Assembly: GCA_037074705.1 (NCBI GenBank)
Contig: CM073591.1
Span: 130,083,032 to 130,147,031, forward strand
Direction: 5' to 3'
Source of the DNA: Zhengitettix transpicula
Lineage: Eukaryota; Arthropoda; Insecta; Orthoptera; Tetrigidae
DNA length: 64,000 nt
The notes beneath the pieces were generated by a model that worked only from the letters and a program-made list of their open reading frames with translations, was not told where the DNA came from and ran no database searches. The position numbers were made by a program, and so were the translations under genes. Every line of letters begins with the position of its first letter. The first letter of the stretch is position 1. Positions 46,385 to 58,646 of the stretch are shown here, piece by piece.

Positions 46385-48800
46385 AATTAATTAAGGCCGT
46401 TAGCACAAATAATGACCTTAACAGAAAGATGATTTAAAGTTAAAACACAGATTAATTGTGCAACAGAAACATCAATTAACGATTATTAATAAGTATCAAA
46501 GGTTCGATACCAAGCTCTTTCATTTAGCGATAACGAAATCAGAGGTAAACATATGATAATATAAATTTTAAGCTCTTGACTTAATTCCAACGTTCACTGG
46601 CGAATCTGATATAATTTACGTTTTGAATGGTTTATATCAGAAATCATTCTTCCACTTATGGAAGTGATAATCCAACTTCCTATGAGATGAATATCAGTTT
46701 GACAATTGATAACGTGATTGCACAAATATATTTCTGCTGATTTGGAAATCCTGAAGTGGAATGCTTTCTTCAGTTCTGTTCAGCCCATGTTGAACTTAAA
46801 AGTTTTTCTCTTCGTGTACTGGAGTAATAGTACAGATTTAAATGATTGATAAATGTAGTTAATTACGAACCTTGAGCAGTTCACTGCTGTTCTTCTACAT
46901 CACTCAGCAACGGCGCTGCATGCATACTCGTAGATTGGCGACGCAGTATCGGGAATCACCTCTCTTCCGCTTCCATAAAAATAATTTCTGTTCCGATTAA
47001 AGATTGCATCACCTTCACCGAAAATTATTCTGCATTTTAAAAGACTGAAAACCATATAACCAAATCCATCATTTCTCCTTTCATGATTAAACTTTAAATT
47101 ATGTTTGGGAACTCAGTCGATGTATTCTCATAACAACCTGTGGCATACGGGTGCTCAAAGATAACATACGCAGCGAGCGTACATGTACATTTGCATACCA
47201 TACCCCAGATTTCTCGGAATGTATTTTTAAAAAGAATGGGAACATAATACGTCTGTATGAAATATAGTAATAAGATAATTTATTGTTGCCTGTATTTGGT
47301 AATTTCATCTAATTTTTTTTTAAGTACTAACTTATATCTTTGGAAAGTGAATTCGAGTATTGAATTTATTATTTGCCGAAATGCCGAGATAAATCTTTGA
47401 CCTTACCTATTTCTGACTTTAATTGTCAATTACCAATTTCATGCACTTTTACGTTTGGATATTTAAAATTAATCCTTTAGTTTCTGTGTATAGAAAAGGT
47501 CATAGGAAATAGCACATTTTATATTCGTGAAATGGGCTATGAATCTAGGTTTCGATGCAGCCACAATGTCGTGAATAAATTAAAATGTCGTATTTAGAAC
47601 TTTCATGTACGTTCAGAAAAAGATAATATACACATATTATTAGAAATTACTATAGTCTATTTTAAAATAGAAGATGGATGGTGGTTAGTTCCCGTGAGGG
47701 GTGTGACCTTGAATCAACCAACAACAACCCTTGAAATAAAGTAGAGATGTCGAGGAATAACGGAGTTATTCTACTGTTTACAGTGAGATGTATAAGTCTT
47801 ACGCAGAATCACCAGGAGAATTCTAGTTTAAAACGGATTATAGGGTAACAAGAGCAAGGAAAAACTGTTTAATCGTAGAGGCAGAGACAGACCTGACAGA
47901 AAAGTATTGTATTAACAATTATACCTTCTCAGATTTCATTTTTGGTGAAATTTAAAGCAAGTAAAACAAAATGCGAAAATTCGTTAGTGTTGGTGCAAAA
48001 CACAACGTACCGAGCATTTTTTTACTTTATATCAGGAAGAGATTATTCATAAATCGATTTATCTTTTAGTAATATGTGTTCACGTGGCTACCAAGTTACT
48101 CCAATGTAACTTACTGAAAAATTTATACGCGTAAGCAGCAGAAATTTAAAGAAGTGTTACTTATAATCAAGCACCGCGATCGTGAAGAAATTGCTCAAAA
48201 GAGACAACACAGACATTTAAAGCCGCGGCGCGAAAGTTTAATTCACAATTACATAATACCTCACAAGAGAAGATTTTGGAAAACAGATTTGAAAATAATT
48301 GAACAATTGATGTTTCAAAAGTTATTTTTAAAAAAAAAAAATTACAATGTTTTTGAGCTTGTGAGATGAAAATAATGTAATTTGCAATCACTTACCATTA
48401 AGGATAAGGAATAAATACAACTTAAAAATACGTGCATAGTACATTTAAAATATTTTAATATACGATATATCTCTATAGTCTTTTCAAAAGTCCTTATGAG
48501 TATATTATAATGCAGGTTTAGTAAAGTTAATTAATTCATAATTACGGAGAAAAATGCATAAAAATTGTGTTTCAGCTGTTCAGTCTCTCCTTGTTTTTAT
48601 TTCTATTTGTGTGGGTTGAGAGCGGTGTGCATTTTGTAGTCTCATTTGCCGAAGCAGCCATGCACGCAGAGATTTTCTGCTAATCAGGTCAGTTAGCGCC
48701 ATTGCGAGTCAGGTGACGGTCTGTTTTTGAGATTAGATAACTTGAGTACCTAGCTGATGATAATTCATTAGTTTGTTTTCAAAAGCTTTATCGACTATAT
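46385..48800. other. Spacer upstream of AKR gene 3
   Basis: No gene or mobile element recognised. 48600-48730 is CpG-richer and is the likely promoter region of AKR gene 3. Confidence 0.4.
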
Positions 48801-48810
48801 AAGAGTTGAT

Positions 48811-48817
48811 TATAAAA
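48811..48817 (+). promoter_or_regulatory. Possible TATA box of AKR gene 3
   Basis: TATAAAA lies 36 bases before the initiator ATG at 48853. If used, the 5' UTR would be only about 10 bases, which is short, so a start site further upstream remains likely. Motif-only evidence. Confidence 0.25.
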
Positions 48818-48852
48818 CGGGAAACGTTCGTGTAACATTTGAGTTGGCCAAT

Positions 48853-51765
48853 ATGGACACCATCGAACTGAACAATGGATACAAAATGCCAATTGTGGGG
48901 CTTGGAACATGGCAGGTAAAACAGATCGTCCTCTAAATTCAGCATGGCGGACATGTTTGCATATAAAATAATTATTCTCGTGTGAAACTGAAAAATTATT
49001 TTATTCGACAACCAAAGCAATTTTTTTTTACATAAAATAATGCAAAAAGGCCCGAAAATAGTTTTATATTCCGGGTATACGGAATTCTGCCGTTCACAAA
49101 CCGGGTATAAGTTGTAGTTCAGCCCCTAAGTGTAAGGTTATGGAATAAATATGATAAAAGGCCTTTACATAATTATAATACGCAAACAATCGAGATTAGT
49201 GTAGAATTCGGGGTTACGGACGTTACTGAGTTGAATTCTGACATTCATCATGCCGATTAAGTTGTAGTGCGTGTGGACGAGGGCGAAAAAAGGCTACGCG
49301 TGCAATCTTAAACGAGTAGAGCAACTTCTACCAAACTCTGTGCACATGTTACTTACGATCGTGGATCAAACACTCGATGAGTAAAACATGTCTAGTACGT
49401 ACAAGAGTGGGGATAGACTCTCTTAAAATACCGGTAGTATTTTTGTCTTTCTCAAGTGTAACAGTTAATTGTACGTTTTTAAAGTTAGAGTTCTAGTTTA
49501 AGGTACCAGTAGATTCGATGTTATTTTCTAAAGAATCCAAGAGAATTTGTGGGCTGAATTTAAACAATATTTTCGTGTTGTCAACATTTCCCACAGGCTG
49601 TGGGTAACGTTGTCAACATTTCATGGCAACAATGTTGACGAATCTTGTTGCCAACATTGTTGGAGACAAAAAAATGTTGACAACATTTGGTGTAAACGTG
49701 ACTTAAAACATTTTTAGTCACTAACAATGTTGGCAGCATTGTTAACTACGTGTACGTTATTACAATTATTTCATTTTAAAAAAATGAAAGTAATTTAGCT
49801 AAAATTTTACTTTGCACAAGACCCCAACGACTCCTAATTTGCCACTACATAGACTAAATAAAATTTAGTATCTTAAGAAAAATGAACTTTAAAACACAAA
49901 TTTTTACTATTTTTTTTTTTATTGAAAGGCAAATGATGGGTTTGGAGAAAAACAAGTGATTACAGCAATTAATCTTGCACTTGAGGCAGGCTATCGTGTA
50001 ATAGACACAGCTTACCTTTACACAACTGAAAAAGCTATTGGAAAAGCACTTAAGGAATGGTTTGACTCAGGTAAACTCAAAAGAGAAGATGTTTTTATAA
50101 TTACCAAGGTAATGTAAAATTCAATTATATCGATTAAATAAAATATTTTTTTTACAATTTGATCTTAAATTACTTAAATTTGCAGCTTCCAAGTTGGGGT
50201 AATCGATCAGAAAGTGTTGAGAAATACTTAAAGGAATCTCTAGAAGCATTACAATTGACATATATAGATTTATATCTTATACACCATCCAGTGGGAGTCA
50301 TTGAATTGCAAGATGGTGATAATGTAGCGGCTTTTCATAAATCACCACAGCCTGATAATACTACAGATCATATTAGTATATGGAAGGTTAGTGCATTCTT
50401 AATTGTTAAAAGTGTTTTCAACAAATTATGGAAAACTAAAAAATATATTTTTCAATAAAATTTCTAATACTGCAAATGAATACAGATAAGTTTGCAGTGA
50501 TTTTGTTTATATTGTTTTAACGCCTAACTGTGAAATTATAACTATTAGATTGTCAGAATACAGTAAATAATGGGACGACTAACATGCAGACAGCTTACCT
50601 TTATGCAGCTGTAACATTACGTAGCAAAATTAATTGTAAATTGAAATCTAATTGTCTTTTTATTTTATTTTGTAAGACTGTTAAGTTATATATGTTGTGG
50701 TGAGCCACATTACATTAGTTTTCTTATATTTACAATATTGTATTAGGATAAATATTTGGCTCTGCACACTAAATAAGCCCTGACACCTGGCTCATACATG
50801 GCAAAACTTGTCCACTGCCACAAAATCTTGCTTAGGCATGGAATTGGGAATGTTTTGTCTCCACAGCAAAACCAAAGGGTGTGGGACAAGCAGGAAGTGC
50901 CTGACCTACTGGTTGCAGGTTTCTCTGCATTACACAGCCACAGGAGACAAGAGGCCCTAGTTAACCATTGGCTACCTGATAATTCCTGCCACTGCCCCCT
51001 TTCCAATGCTATTATAATGAAATGGACACAATATGGATTGCCCTCAAGTAGACTCGAAACAAAGTATGAGTGGTTATTCCACTCTGTTTTGTGATTCTGG
51101 TCCTCTCATTGCTGAGCAGAAAGTGATGGTATACTTTCTGTCCATGATAACTAAAATTCTTGTATGAGCACATCATACCTTCAGAAGTAGCCACAATGTA
51201 AACTCTGCTATTGCATAATTTAAAAACATCATAAATCAGCCAGCTTGGGTGGACATCTTCACAACAGATGATCCTGCATTGTAGATTCCCGCAGCCTGAT
51301 GACATACACACTCAATACAGTTCATCATAAAGATGGGGTGACCTCATTCAGTTCCTTTTTATGGTCATATGTAAATTGATGCATTAGAAACCATGTTTGT
51401 TAAACTCTGAGCCATTATTTTGGATACAGAGAAAATATAGCTACACATAAAAATTAAAATTTAATTGCAATATTTTTATAATTTTTACTACTAATATTGT
51501 ACAGGCTATGGAGAAACAAGTTGATGGAGGAAGGGCACGATCAATAGGTCTCTCAAACTTTAATTCTCGCCAAATAAAACAAGTCTATAATGCAGCCCGA
51601 ATTAAACCAGCTTACCTTCAATTAGAATGTCACCTGTATTTGCAACAACGAGAGCTAATAGCCTTTTGTAGAGCTTTGGATATTGCAGTCTGTGCTTATG
51701 CACCTGTAGGATCTCCATATTTAAATCAGTATATGAAGACTGGGTGAGTAACATTAGTTAACAAC

Positions 51766-51826
<61 letters not shown>

Positions 51827-53458
51827 AACATAACAATTAAGTCTTGTAGCATTTGCCTTTGTCGTCATCCTTTGTCCCATGCTGTGTATTGTTATGTTAC
51901 ATCACAATGGCTGGTGATCATAATTTGTTAGGCAGTTGCCCTGTGGCACTTGTGTTACATATGATTTTCTTTATGAGAAATTCTACGCCTCACCTTTCTC
52001 CTATTTCCTATTTCTCCAATTTCCTCTAGAGTCAACTGTCCAACAAATTTGCCCAACACATTGCCACTCTTAACAGTCATTAACTTTCTTGTACTGAGAA
52101 ACATAATTCCATTCTCAACTGAAAACATACACAGGGCTGCAATCCAACTTTTTTAAAAAAACTTTCTCTTTGAAAAACTACCACACTGATCATGGGTCAA
52201 TCTCAGGTGCCCATCTAACAACCATCTGCAGCATACCCATCCACCATTCAGATCTTGGCTCTCCATTCTGCCACAAAAACCCAGTTGTTATCCAAGTGGT
52301 AGTAACACAGGTAGATACTACGTATGCCCTATCCTTCAATTTTTTGCTAGCTCTTCAGAAGCCAATAAAAATGTAATTAATGAAAGAAAACAAACTGCCT
52401 ATTTTACCATATTATCTCACAACTAAATTGCAGACTTAGCATTGTACGCTACATTTGTCAGACCAGTTAACCTCTTCCTGAGTGCATTAGGAACCACATA
52501 GTTCCTAATACCCAATGGTTCCACAATTGAAATAAACTTGACTCATCCTCCACAGTCACTCTAATAAAAGTCATTCAAAATATGGGTAATTGTAAAGTTA
52601 GTGGGATGAAATCTATATTATATGGCTTGTATAAGTTTTTGAAATACACAATGTAACATACCAAAAAGATATTATGTAGAGATAGTGTACTATGACCTTA
52701 TTGTTTCACCACAGGAAAGACTATATTTTTGTATATATTTTATTTTGAACGTAATCAATTAAAAAATAAAACTATTTAGGGGAATAGAGTGTCATGAGAA
52801 TAATTTATTTTAAATAAGATGTTGTGATTATATAAAATGGGATTTTCTTTTGTGCTTGATAAACAAAGTAGTGCACTACTAATCTTAAATATAATAAACC
52901 ATTATTTTCAGCCTTTTGTAAGCAGTTTGTCTTTTATTTATAGAGAACAAAGTTTATCTCCACTTTCTGACACAATTGTATTGGATATGTCTAAAAAATA
53001 CAAAAGAACTCCAGCACAGATCTTACTACGACATCTTATTCAGAAGAATATAGCAGTAATTCCTAAAAGTTCAAATGCTGAACGAATAACAGAAAATATA
53101 CAGGTAATAAATTGGCAGTTTAGGGTGGTGTCTAAGTTAATACAAAGCAAATATTTTGTGAATGTACTAGAAAATATTTTTAAAACTGATTTCATATGTG
53201 TAATGTAATATACTTCACTTTCTAAAACAGGTATTTAATTTCGAATTAAGCATTAATGATATGGAAAAACTGAATAGTTTGGATAAAGGTTGCAAGGGTA
53301 GAATGTTCACTGACAAGATTATGCCTGGGTAAGGATTATTTCAGTCTATTTTCTCCTTCTAAATTAAATGGTTGAATAAACAATAAATGTAATTGAATAT
53401 TTTTTATTTTAACAGGTATTTACATCACCCTGAAAATCCATTCATTGAAGCATATTAA
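48853..53458 (+). CDS. Aldo-keto reductase, paralogue 3 (7 exons, 327 aa)
   Basis: Third AKR of the cluster. Exons: 48853-48915, 49929-50108, 50186-50386, 51505-51743, 52944-53103, 53231-53328 and 53416-53458, all GT/AG, with the same phases as the other two. The joined frame is open for 327 residues. Seen: MPIVGLGTWQ; GYRVIDTAYLY giving Asp47 and Tyr52; Lys81; His114 in YLIHHPVG; GLSNF with Ser165/Asn166; Gln187; Tyr213 in YAPVGSP; and VIPKSSNAER with Lys269, Ser270 and Arg275. The tetrad and NADPH contacts are intact. Introns are short, about 80-1200 bases. Intron 3 carries an old dispersed repeat, and intron 4 a TA microsatellite with a small inverted-repeat element. Exon 1 is 63 bases as in gene 2 (60 in gene 1), and exons 1-2 have the same lengths in genes 2 and 3, so those two may be closest. 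Substrate not determinable. Confidence 0.94.
49090..49390 (-). repeat. Dispersed repeat R3, inverted fragment
   Basis: The reverse complement has GATCGTAAGTAACATGTGCA, AGAGTTTGGTAGAAG and CGTTTAAGATTG, in the order seen in copy 2 at 43918-43978. In intron 1 of AKR gene 3. Confidence 0.65.
49572..49751. repeat. Array of GTTGNCAACATT motifs
   Basis: About eight occurrences of a short motif related to TGTTGACAACATT and AACATTGTTGGCAAC, in both orientations, within 180 bases of intron 1 of AKR gene 3. Each motif is nearly self-complementary. Confidence 0.6.
50845..51065 (-). repeat. Dispersed repeat family R1, copy E (old)
   Basis: Strongly diverged copy in intron 3 of AKR gene 3, oriented as B and C. 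Shared landmarks are TCTCCACAGCAAAACC, GTGTGGGACAAGCAGG and GAGGCCCTAGTTAACC. Confidence 0.55.
51769..51823. repeat. (TA)n microsatellite
   Basis: About 55 bases of TA in intron 4 of AKR gene 3, joined directly to the 78-bp inverted-repeat element that follows. Confidence 0.9.
51824..51901. mobile_element. 78-bp element with perfect 14-bp inverted ends
   Basis: TGTAACATAACAAT at 51824-51837 is perfectly inverted as ATTGTTATGTTACA at 51888-51901. The ends are TG...CA. It abuts a TA tract on the left, but no target duplication is visible on the right. MITE-like. Confidence 0.65.
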
Positions 53459-53472
53459 ATTAAATTAAATTA

Positions 53473-53478
53473 AATAAA
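53473..53478 (+). terminator. Poly(A) signal of AKR gene 3
   Basis: AATAAA lies 15 bases after the stop codon TAA ending at 53458, inside an AATTA-rich tract. This compact arrangement resembles gene 2. Confidence 0.6.
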
Positions 53479-53686
53479 AAATTATTATAAAATATTTCAA
53501 TTTGAAACATCAGTTAAATTATTGTCAAAAAGTAATCATAAAAAAATGTGTATGAAAGATAATGAACATTTTTATTTTTAGGAATACCTTCGATTAGAAT
53601 TTATACTTTGTATGACTAACAAATATTTCCTATAATTAAATCAAATATACATCAGTTTGTTATGAAAGTTTATTTCCTCCTTTTAG

Positions 53687-53814
53687 CTGTAATTAATACT
53701 CATTATAGAGAAACTGCTTACCTTCTTGGAACATCTGAACGGTCTGCACTTGAACATAAAATTCGCAATGGAAATGAAGGAAGGTTGGGACTCTCCCCTT
53801 CTGACACATTTTAA
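53687..53814 (+). pseudogene. Exon-like fragment with weak AKR exon-2 similarity
   Basis: A pyrimidine-rich tract ending in TTTTAG (to 53686), and a second AG at 53707-53708, precede an open frame reading ETAYLLGTSERSAL and ending in TAA at 53812-53814. AATAAA follows at 53836-53841. The string resembles the DTAYLYTTEKAIGKAL segment of the neighbouring AKR exon 2, but the catalytic Asp position is Glu and the rest diverges quickly. It could be a decayed duplicate of AKR exon 2 or the terminal exon of an unrelated transcript. Little more can be said from sequence alone. Confidence 0.3.
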
Positions 53815-54084
53815 TTAGGAGAAAACAGGATGTGGAATAAATCATTCCGTACACTAGAAAGCCACTGACCATTACCTACATGTATCCCGCCCAGAAGGGT
53901 GCTATTCTTACGACCTTGTTTCATAGGGCCAGATCAACATCCGACAGGGAAATGATCGTTTTCCGTCTACACGATCTCGGCTTGATACAGACGGCCTTCC
54001 CGCCCCGCGGTAAAAATATAGTATGCGAGGAGAATATGAGAAACTCGTCCTTTCGCCGGCAATACCACTAACAGGGTTCGAATG

Positions 54085-54290
54085 CATACTATATAAAGCG
54101 TCAGCAGCAAAGGCGGATGGTGCTGATTGAGGGAGGCGAGAAATCGCGGAAGAAACATATACACTGCATATAACACCATCAAACTGTAGGCGCTTACTGA
54201 AGATAATTGGCCGCGCACAGGGTGGGGTAGAACCTGCGAAAAAAGACACTAAACTAGGCCTCCAATAAATATTCCGCGCACTTTAGCTAA
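54085..54290 (-). repeat. Dispersed repeat R2, copy 2
   Basis: Inverted relative of 30815-30970, with TAGTTTAGTGTCTTTT, GGTTCTACCCCACC and TTCAGTAAGCGCC on -. Located 3' of AKR gene 3. Confidence 0.6.
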
Positions 54291-54522
54291 GTATCAAGGC
54301 ACAATTCCACTGAGCAACAAGTTTTCTATTTGAAATATGTTAACATTGGTAAGCTAACATTATTATATATATTTTTCTGATATTCCATTGTGGGGGTATA
54401 GGTGTAGAAAGGTAAGCAACAAATAAAAAGAAAATTGAAAAGCAAAGAAAAGACGAAGAAAGGCTCCTTCCTTCAGGATAAATTATGGAAGGGAGATATT
54501 TACGGCTTAATGTATGTGGCAA

Positions 54523-54900
54523 CTAGCTGGGTGCCCCATCATTGACTGGATTGTAATAATTAAACACAGCGACATCCATACCCCGGAGTCAACTCCAATA
54601 TCGGTTGTTTTTGCGTCATTTTAATCTAATGCGACTCCACCTCTAAAGGTGCTCCCCTCCTATGCCGAAAGTGGTTTAAATTGTACGTAAACATCGGCAG
54701 ATATACTATCAATCTCATTGATCCCGAAAAACATTTATCCGACGCAAATATTGACCGTTTGAGCATGTTTGAAAATTTCCACCCCCACCCATGGTGGTGG
54801 TAGACGTGTCTTCCCCCACAATGTTTGTTTCCAGTTCAAAAGGAACTTGTGAACGCAATTTGGTCAAATTTGCTTCTCGGCTGTAGATGGTTCGCGGAAC
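54523..54900 (+). repeat. Dispersed repeat R3, copy 3
   Basis: It begins CTAGCTGGGTGCCCC and has ATTTATCCGACGCAAATATT and TTTGAAAATTTCCACCCC in the same order as copy 1. Confidence 0.7.
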
Positions 54901-56259
54901 ATACATACTGTAATCGGTGATATAGGCATAAGATAGTTTGTGTATTTTAGTATATTTTAGATGAAATTGTTAGCAGAGCTGGTCATTAGAACAAAGATTG
55001 CGGAGACAGGAAATGTGGCACGTCGACTGGACCCTGATAAACAGGTCGGTTTCTAACCGTAAGGGTGGAAAGAGTATCGAGATCTACGCAGCTGTGCGGG
55101 TCGAATGTTTAGATACATGTTTTGAAGAACGTCCCAAAGTGTGGGAGGTTTTGAATTACCTCGAAGTGCGGAGAGACTCACGCGGTTGCGAGTCGGCTTG
55201 TGTGAACTAACTGACGGACAGGTCTTAGTTTTGGTGAGGAGGAGTTTTTGGTGGAACCGTCGATTGAGGGTCCAATGATCGGCAATTCTCTTCAAGGACT
55301 TGCGCAATCCAACAACTTTGGCCAAAATAGTAAATTTCCGGAGCCTGTTATAATTAATTTTTAGGATTAGATTTAAGGTTATGAATGTGAAAGTGTGTAT
55401 GACAAGCAACACTGAGGAATCGTTTCTGAGTATATGAGCATCCATTATATAAACCCCATTTTGTTTATTAAATGTTCATATTTTGTTTTAATTAATAAAT
55501 CCCGCTCCCCATAACTGATCAAAGCTAGGACCCCTGAGATACAATATTTTCAGTGTCTCATGCTCGACTCAAAGTATTCTCAAGTCCTGGCAAGCTCCCT
55601 GATTTGGTTTGCGCTGATCGCGTAGTTAAATTGTAGTAAGTTGATTGTCGTTTTTTTGTGTGAAGTTAAAAATTAATTCTGCATATGCAGTGGCGTCCGG
55701 GCCGGCACGTTAAATAAAGCATCCGAGGAAGCGCATAAGCTATTAATTTTCATAAAGAAAAATTATTAAAATGACTTAAATATTTTATTATCACTTTGTT
55801 TCTTAAATTTGATTCGAAATAAGAGTTTGAATTAATATTTCTCTTTTTCAAAAAAATTTCTTTACGAAAAGCTTATATTGAGCATTGAATTGTCTTTCTT
55901 ATCTCTAATTTATAAATACTGTATTTGTAAAAAAGAAATTACAAATCTTTAAATTCACTTAGTATTGTTGAGCGTCGGAAACTTGAATTCATTGGCATAT
56001 TCAGCTGGAGGAGGGGTTTAAGTTGACGACGGCTGCTCACGGCCTCCGACGCAATGGACGTTTTTCAACCGCACCCGCGATATGTGTCACTGCGCTTTCG
56101 TCGTAGTATTGACTAGCTTTACATCAAGTTTTATAAACCACCACTGAGTCGTACATCTGATACAATTCTCTCATTCTTCGCGCGCATAATTCACCTTACA
56201 TCGCAATGATTAAAACATCGAAACGTGAAATCGCGGCTTTAGTAATAATTATTCTAATT

Positions 56260-56475
56260 ATGTCAATACGGAAGAAAAAACGCTCAGAGTTATGAGACGT
56301 GAAAAATAGGGTACCTATTTAATTCCTAAGCTTAGAATTGAGGATTCAGCGCAGTTTTAGATTTTTTTTTAATGATTTAGAAAAGCTTGCTTGTAAAATT
56401 GGTCCCCTTATATCAAAGACAACACCAAATTATGAAAAGCTATTAGAACGACTTGCAGTAGCTTTGAGATTTTAA
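56260..56475 (+). pseudogene. PIF/Harbinger transposase N-terminal remnant
   Basis: Read on +, a KKKRSEL-type start and ELRIQ are followed by NDLEKLACKIGPLISKT, then YEKLLERLAVALRF and a stop. This order and spacing match the N-terminal region of Harbinger-type nucleases, where family members read ...LLxxxGPxIxxxDT...ERLAxTLRFLATG. Short, with stops; dead. Confidence 0.65.
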
Positions 56476-56479
56476 ATTC

Positions 56480-58620
56480 ACTGTTAAATTTATTTCTTAA
56501 GCTGTACATTTTTCTTTGGATCTTTTCTACTATCGTGCAGTATGCTTCTTCACTCTGTCTTCATAAATTTTGCATTAAGTCTAACGAGTTACATATTAAT
56601 TCTTCAACTTTCATTCACTTTTTTTTTATCACTCACGTTTACTATATTATTTATTATTTTATTGCACAGTGCCAGAAAAGTAGGGGAGCAGTCAACTTCG
56701 GCGTTATTTTTCGGGCTAATTTGAGTTTGCAAATAATCAGTGTTTACATCTGTTGGTAGAAATAAATATCTCAGACATAACAGTCACGATTTCTGTCTGA
56801 CATAAATATCATGCACTAACTGTAACATGCCATTAGCAAACTCTTTATAGTATTTTGCCCCGTAAACCAGCATAGACTTTGCTCCAAGAAAAACAACGTA
56901 AGTGTCGAAAAATGGGAAAATCTGGGGTTTTTACACTGAATTTGTATTTGAATCAGAAACGCGAATTAGAATTTCAGATTGGTTTCCATCTGAAAATTTT
57001 CACCCAGCCTCGACTGAAACGTGAAAAACAACGCACATTTGACTCTCTGTAACTTGAAAATATTGCGCAATGCTGTAATGCATTTAAAGAATTGTAACGG
57101 TAGCTTCCACTTCTTAAAATTATATATTCTGCCGAAATTGAAGAACAACAGAAAGGTTTATAATATTGTAGTTTTAGGAAAAGGATTGAAAACCAATAGA
57201 GCATAATTAAAATCAAATGATCAACTATTAATTATTTATTTAATATAATGAAAAAAGAAAATATAAATAAACGTAAATAAATACAATAATTAATAACAAA
57301 TTAAAATTTTGATTTATAAACCCCCCCACCCCCAACTATCCAATCGATTTCATATTCTGTAGGGATGAGTGGTGGGAAGGAAGTCAATGAAATGCGCCTG
57401 GTACTTTACTTACTGTTTAATTCGTGGTATTTTCTGAAACCGTTCGGGAGGGAAGCGGTCTTGTGGCTTTTGCACAATATGTGGACTCTGTCTCGTTCTG
57501 TTGTCTAGATGTCGCTCGTAGCTGCATCTTCTCACACACACTGACTCCGAAGAAATATGTTCTCTCAACTTCTCTCTCATTGCTCAATACAACTCTTCTC
57601 TCCATTACGAAAACAGACTTTTCTCAATGCTCAAGAAAAACTCTCCAAATCCTCAATAATAATAAAAAAAAGTTTAAATTCCAAATTTAGTTTCCACCCT
57701 CGAAATCTCGATTCTACCTCTTCAACTCCTTTCTATTTTCTGGGACAATGGTTTCTCCGACACGAAGGAGCAGCCGTTCGCTTCCTGCTTCCGGTAGAAC
57801 ACTAAACGTAAGTACCATTTTTAGCTCTGCCGCTAACGGACCCGTCCCAAGAACTGAAACTCTGGACCTTATTATTTGAAAATAATTTTAAATTACTCGG
57901 CAAATTCACGTCATGATAAATAAAATTGCACACTTCTTTAACACAAATTAACAGATATTCCCTTAATAAATCATGCACGTATGACAATTATCTGACGTAA
58001 AAATTTATTTACAAGAATTAAATAATTACAAAAAATACGTAATCAACAATTAATGATTTAAAAAACTAAACTAATTCAACTATTTTTAATTTATTTATTA
58101 AACATTTAGCTCAATATAATTAATTCATCAATTTATTTTCGAAATAAACTGAAGTCAATTCGAATTATTAGTAACACACCATAAATTACATTTAACTAAT
58201 TAATTGGCTACATTTAACTACTTCATTGATATATGTTCCTTGATATGGGTATATAGGGAACGTTTAGTTTGCCCATGTAGCAGGAATACAATTAGAGCAC
58301 GAGATTTTGTAAACTACACAATGTTTACTATAGGTGTCGAGTGGGTCATTGTGCTTTTTAATCAAGAAGGAAAGAGTATTACTAGATCTGTAAATGATGA
58401 GTATTTTATATTCTTTAAAAATTTTGAAGAATTTGTGATGTAGAAATATCTAATAAAGGAGTATGAGAAAAAATTTGGATTGAGGTGATTGGGGACAAGT
58501 AATAGTAGGATATTCGATTCTGTTCAATTTAATGTTTGTGCATATTAATAAAATTTAAAGGGTACTCATTACAGATTAAAATGTTACAGACAATATTTAT
58601 ATTGTGTTGATGGAACTTGG
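56480..58620. other. Spacer, nothing recognised
   Basis: AT-rich with C-rich runs near 57320. Several short open stretches (57424-57690, 58204-58443) show no family motif. Confidence 0.4.
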
Positions 58621-58646
58621 AGTTAGAAAGTAATATATATATATAT

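Larger units (their letters stand above)
53842..56260. other. Spacer 3' of AKR gene 3
   Basis: Contains repeats R2 (54085-54290) and R3 (54523-54900). 54950-55560 carries open stretches on both strands without recognisable motifs and may be an LTR-like element. No gene supported. Confidence 0.4.

Noticed and set aside
53908..54249. 113-codon frame on the minus strand
   Set aside because: It overlaps repeat R2, which explains its sequence; no domain seen.
55053..55445. 130-codon frame on the minus strand
   Set aside because: Composition and context (repeat-rich spacer) give no support; no motif recognised.
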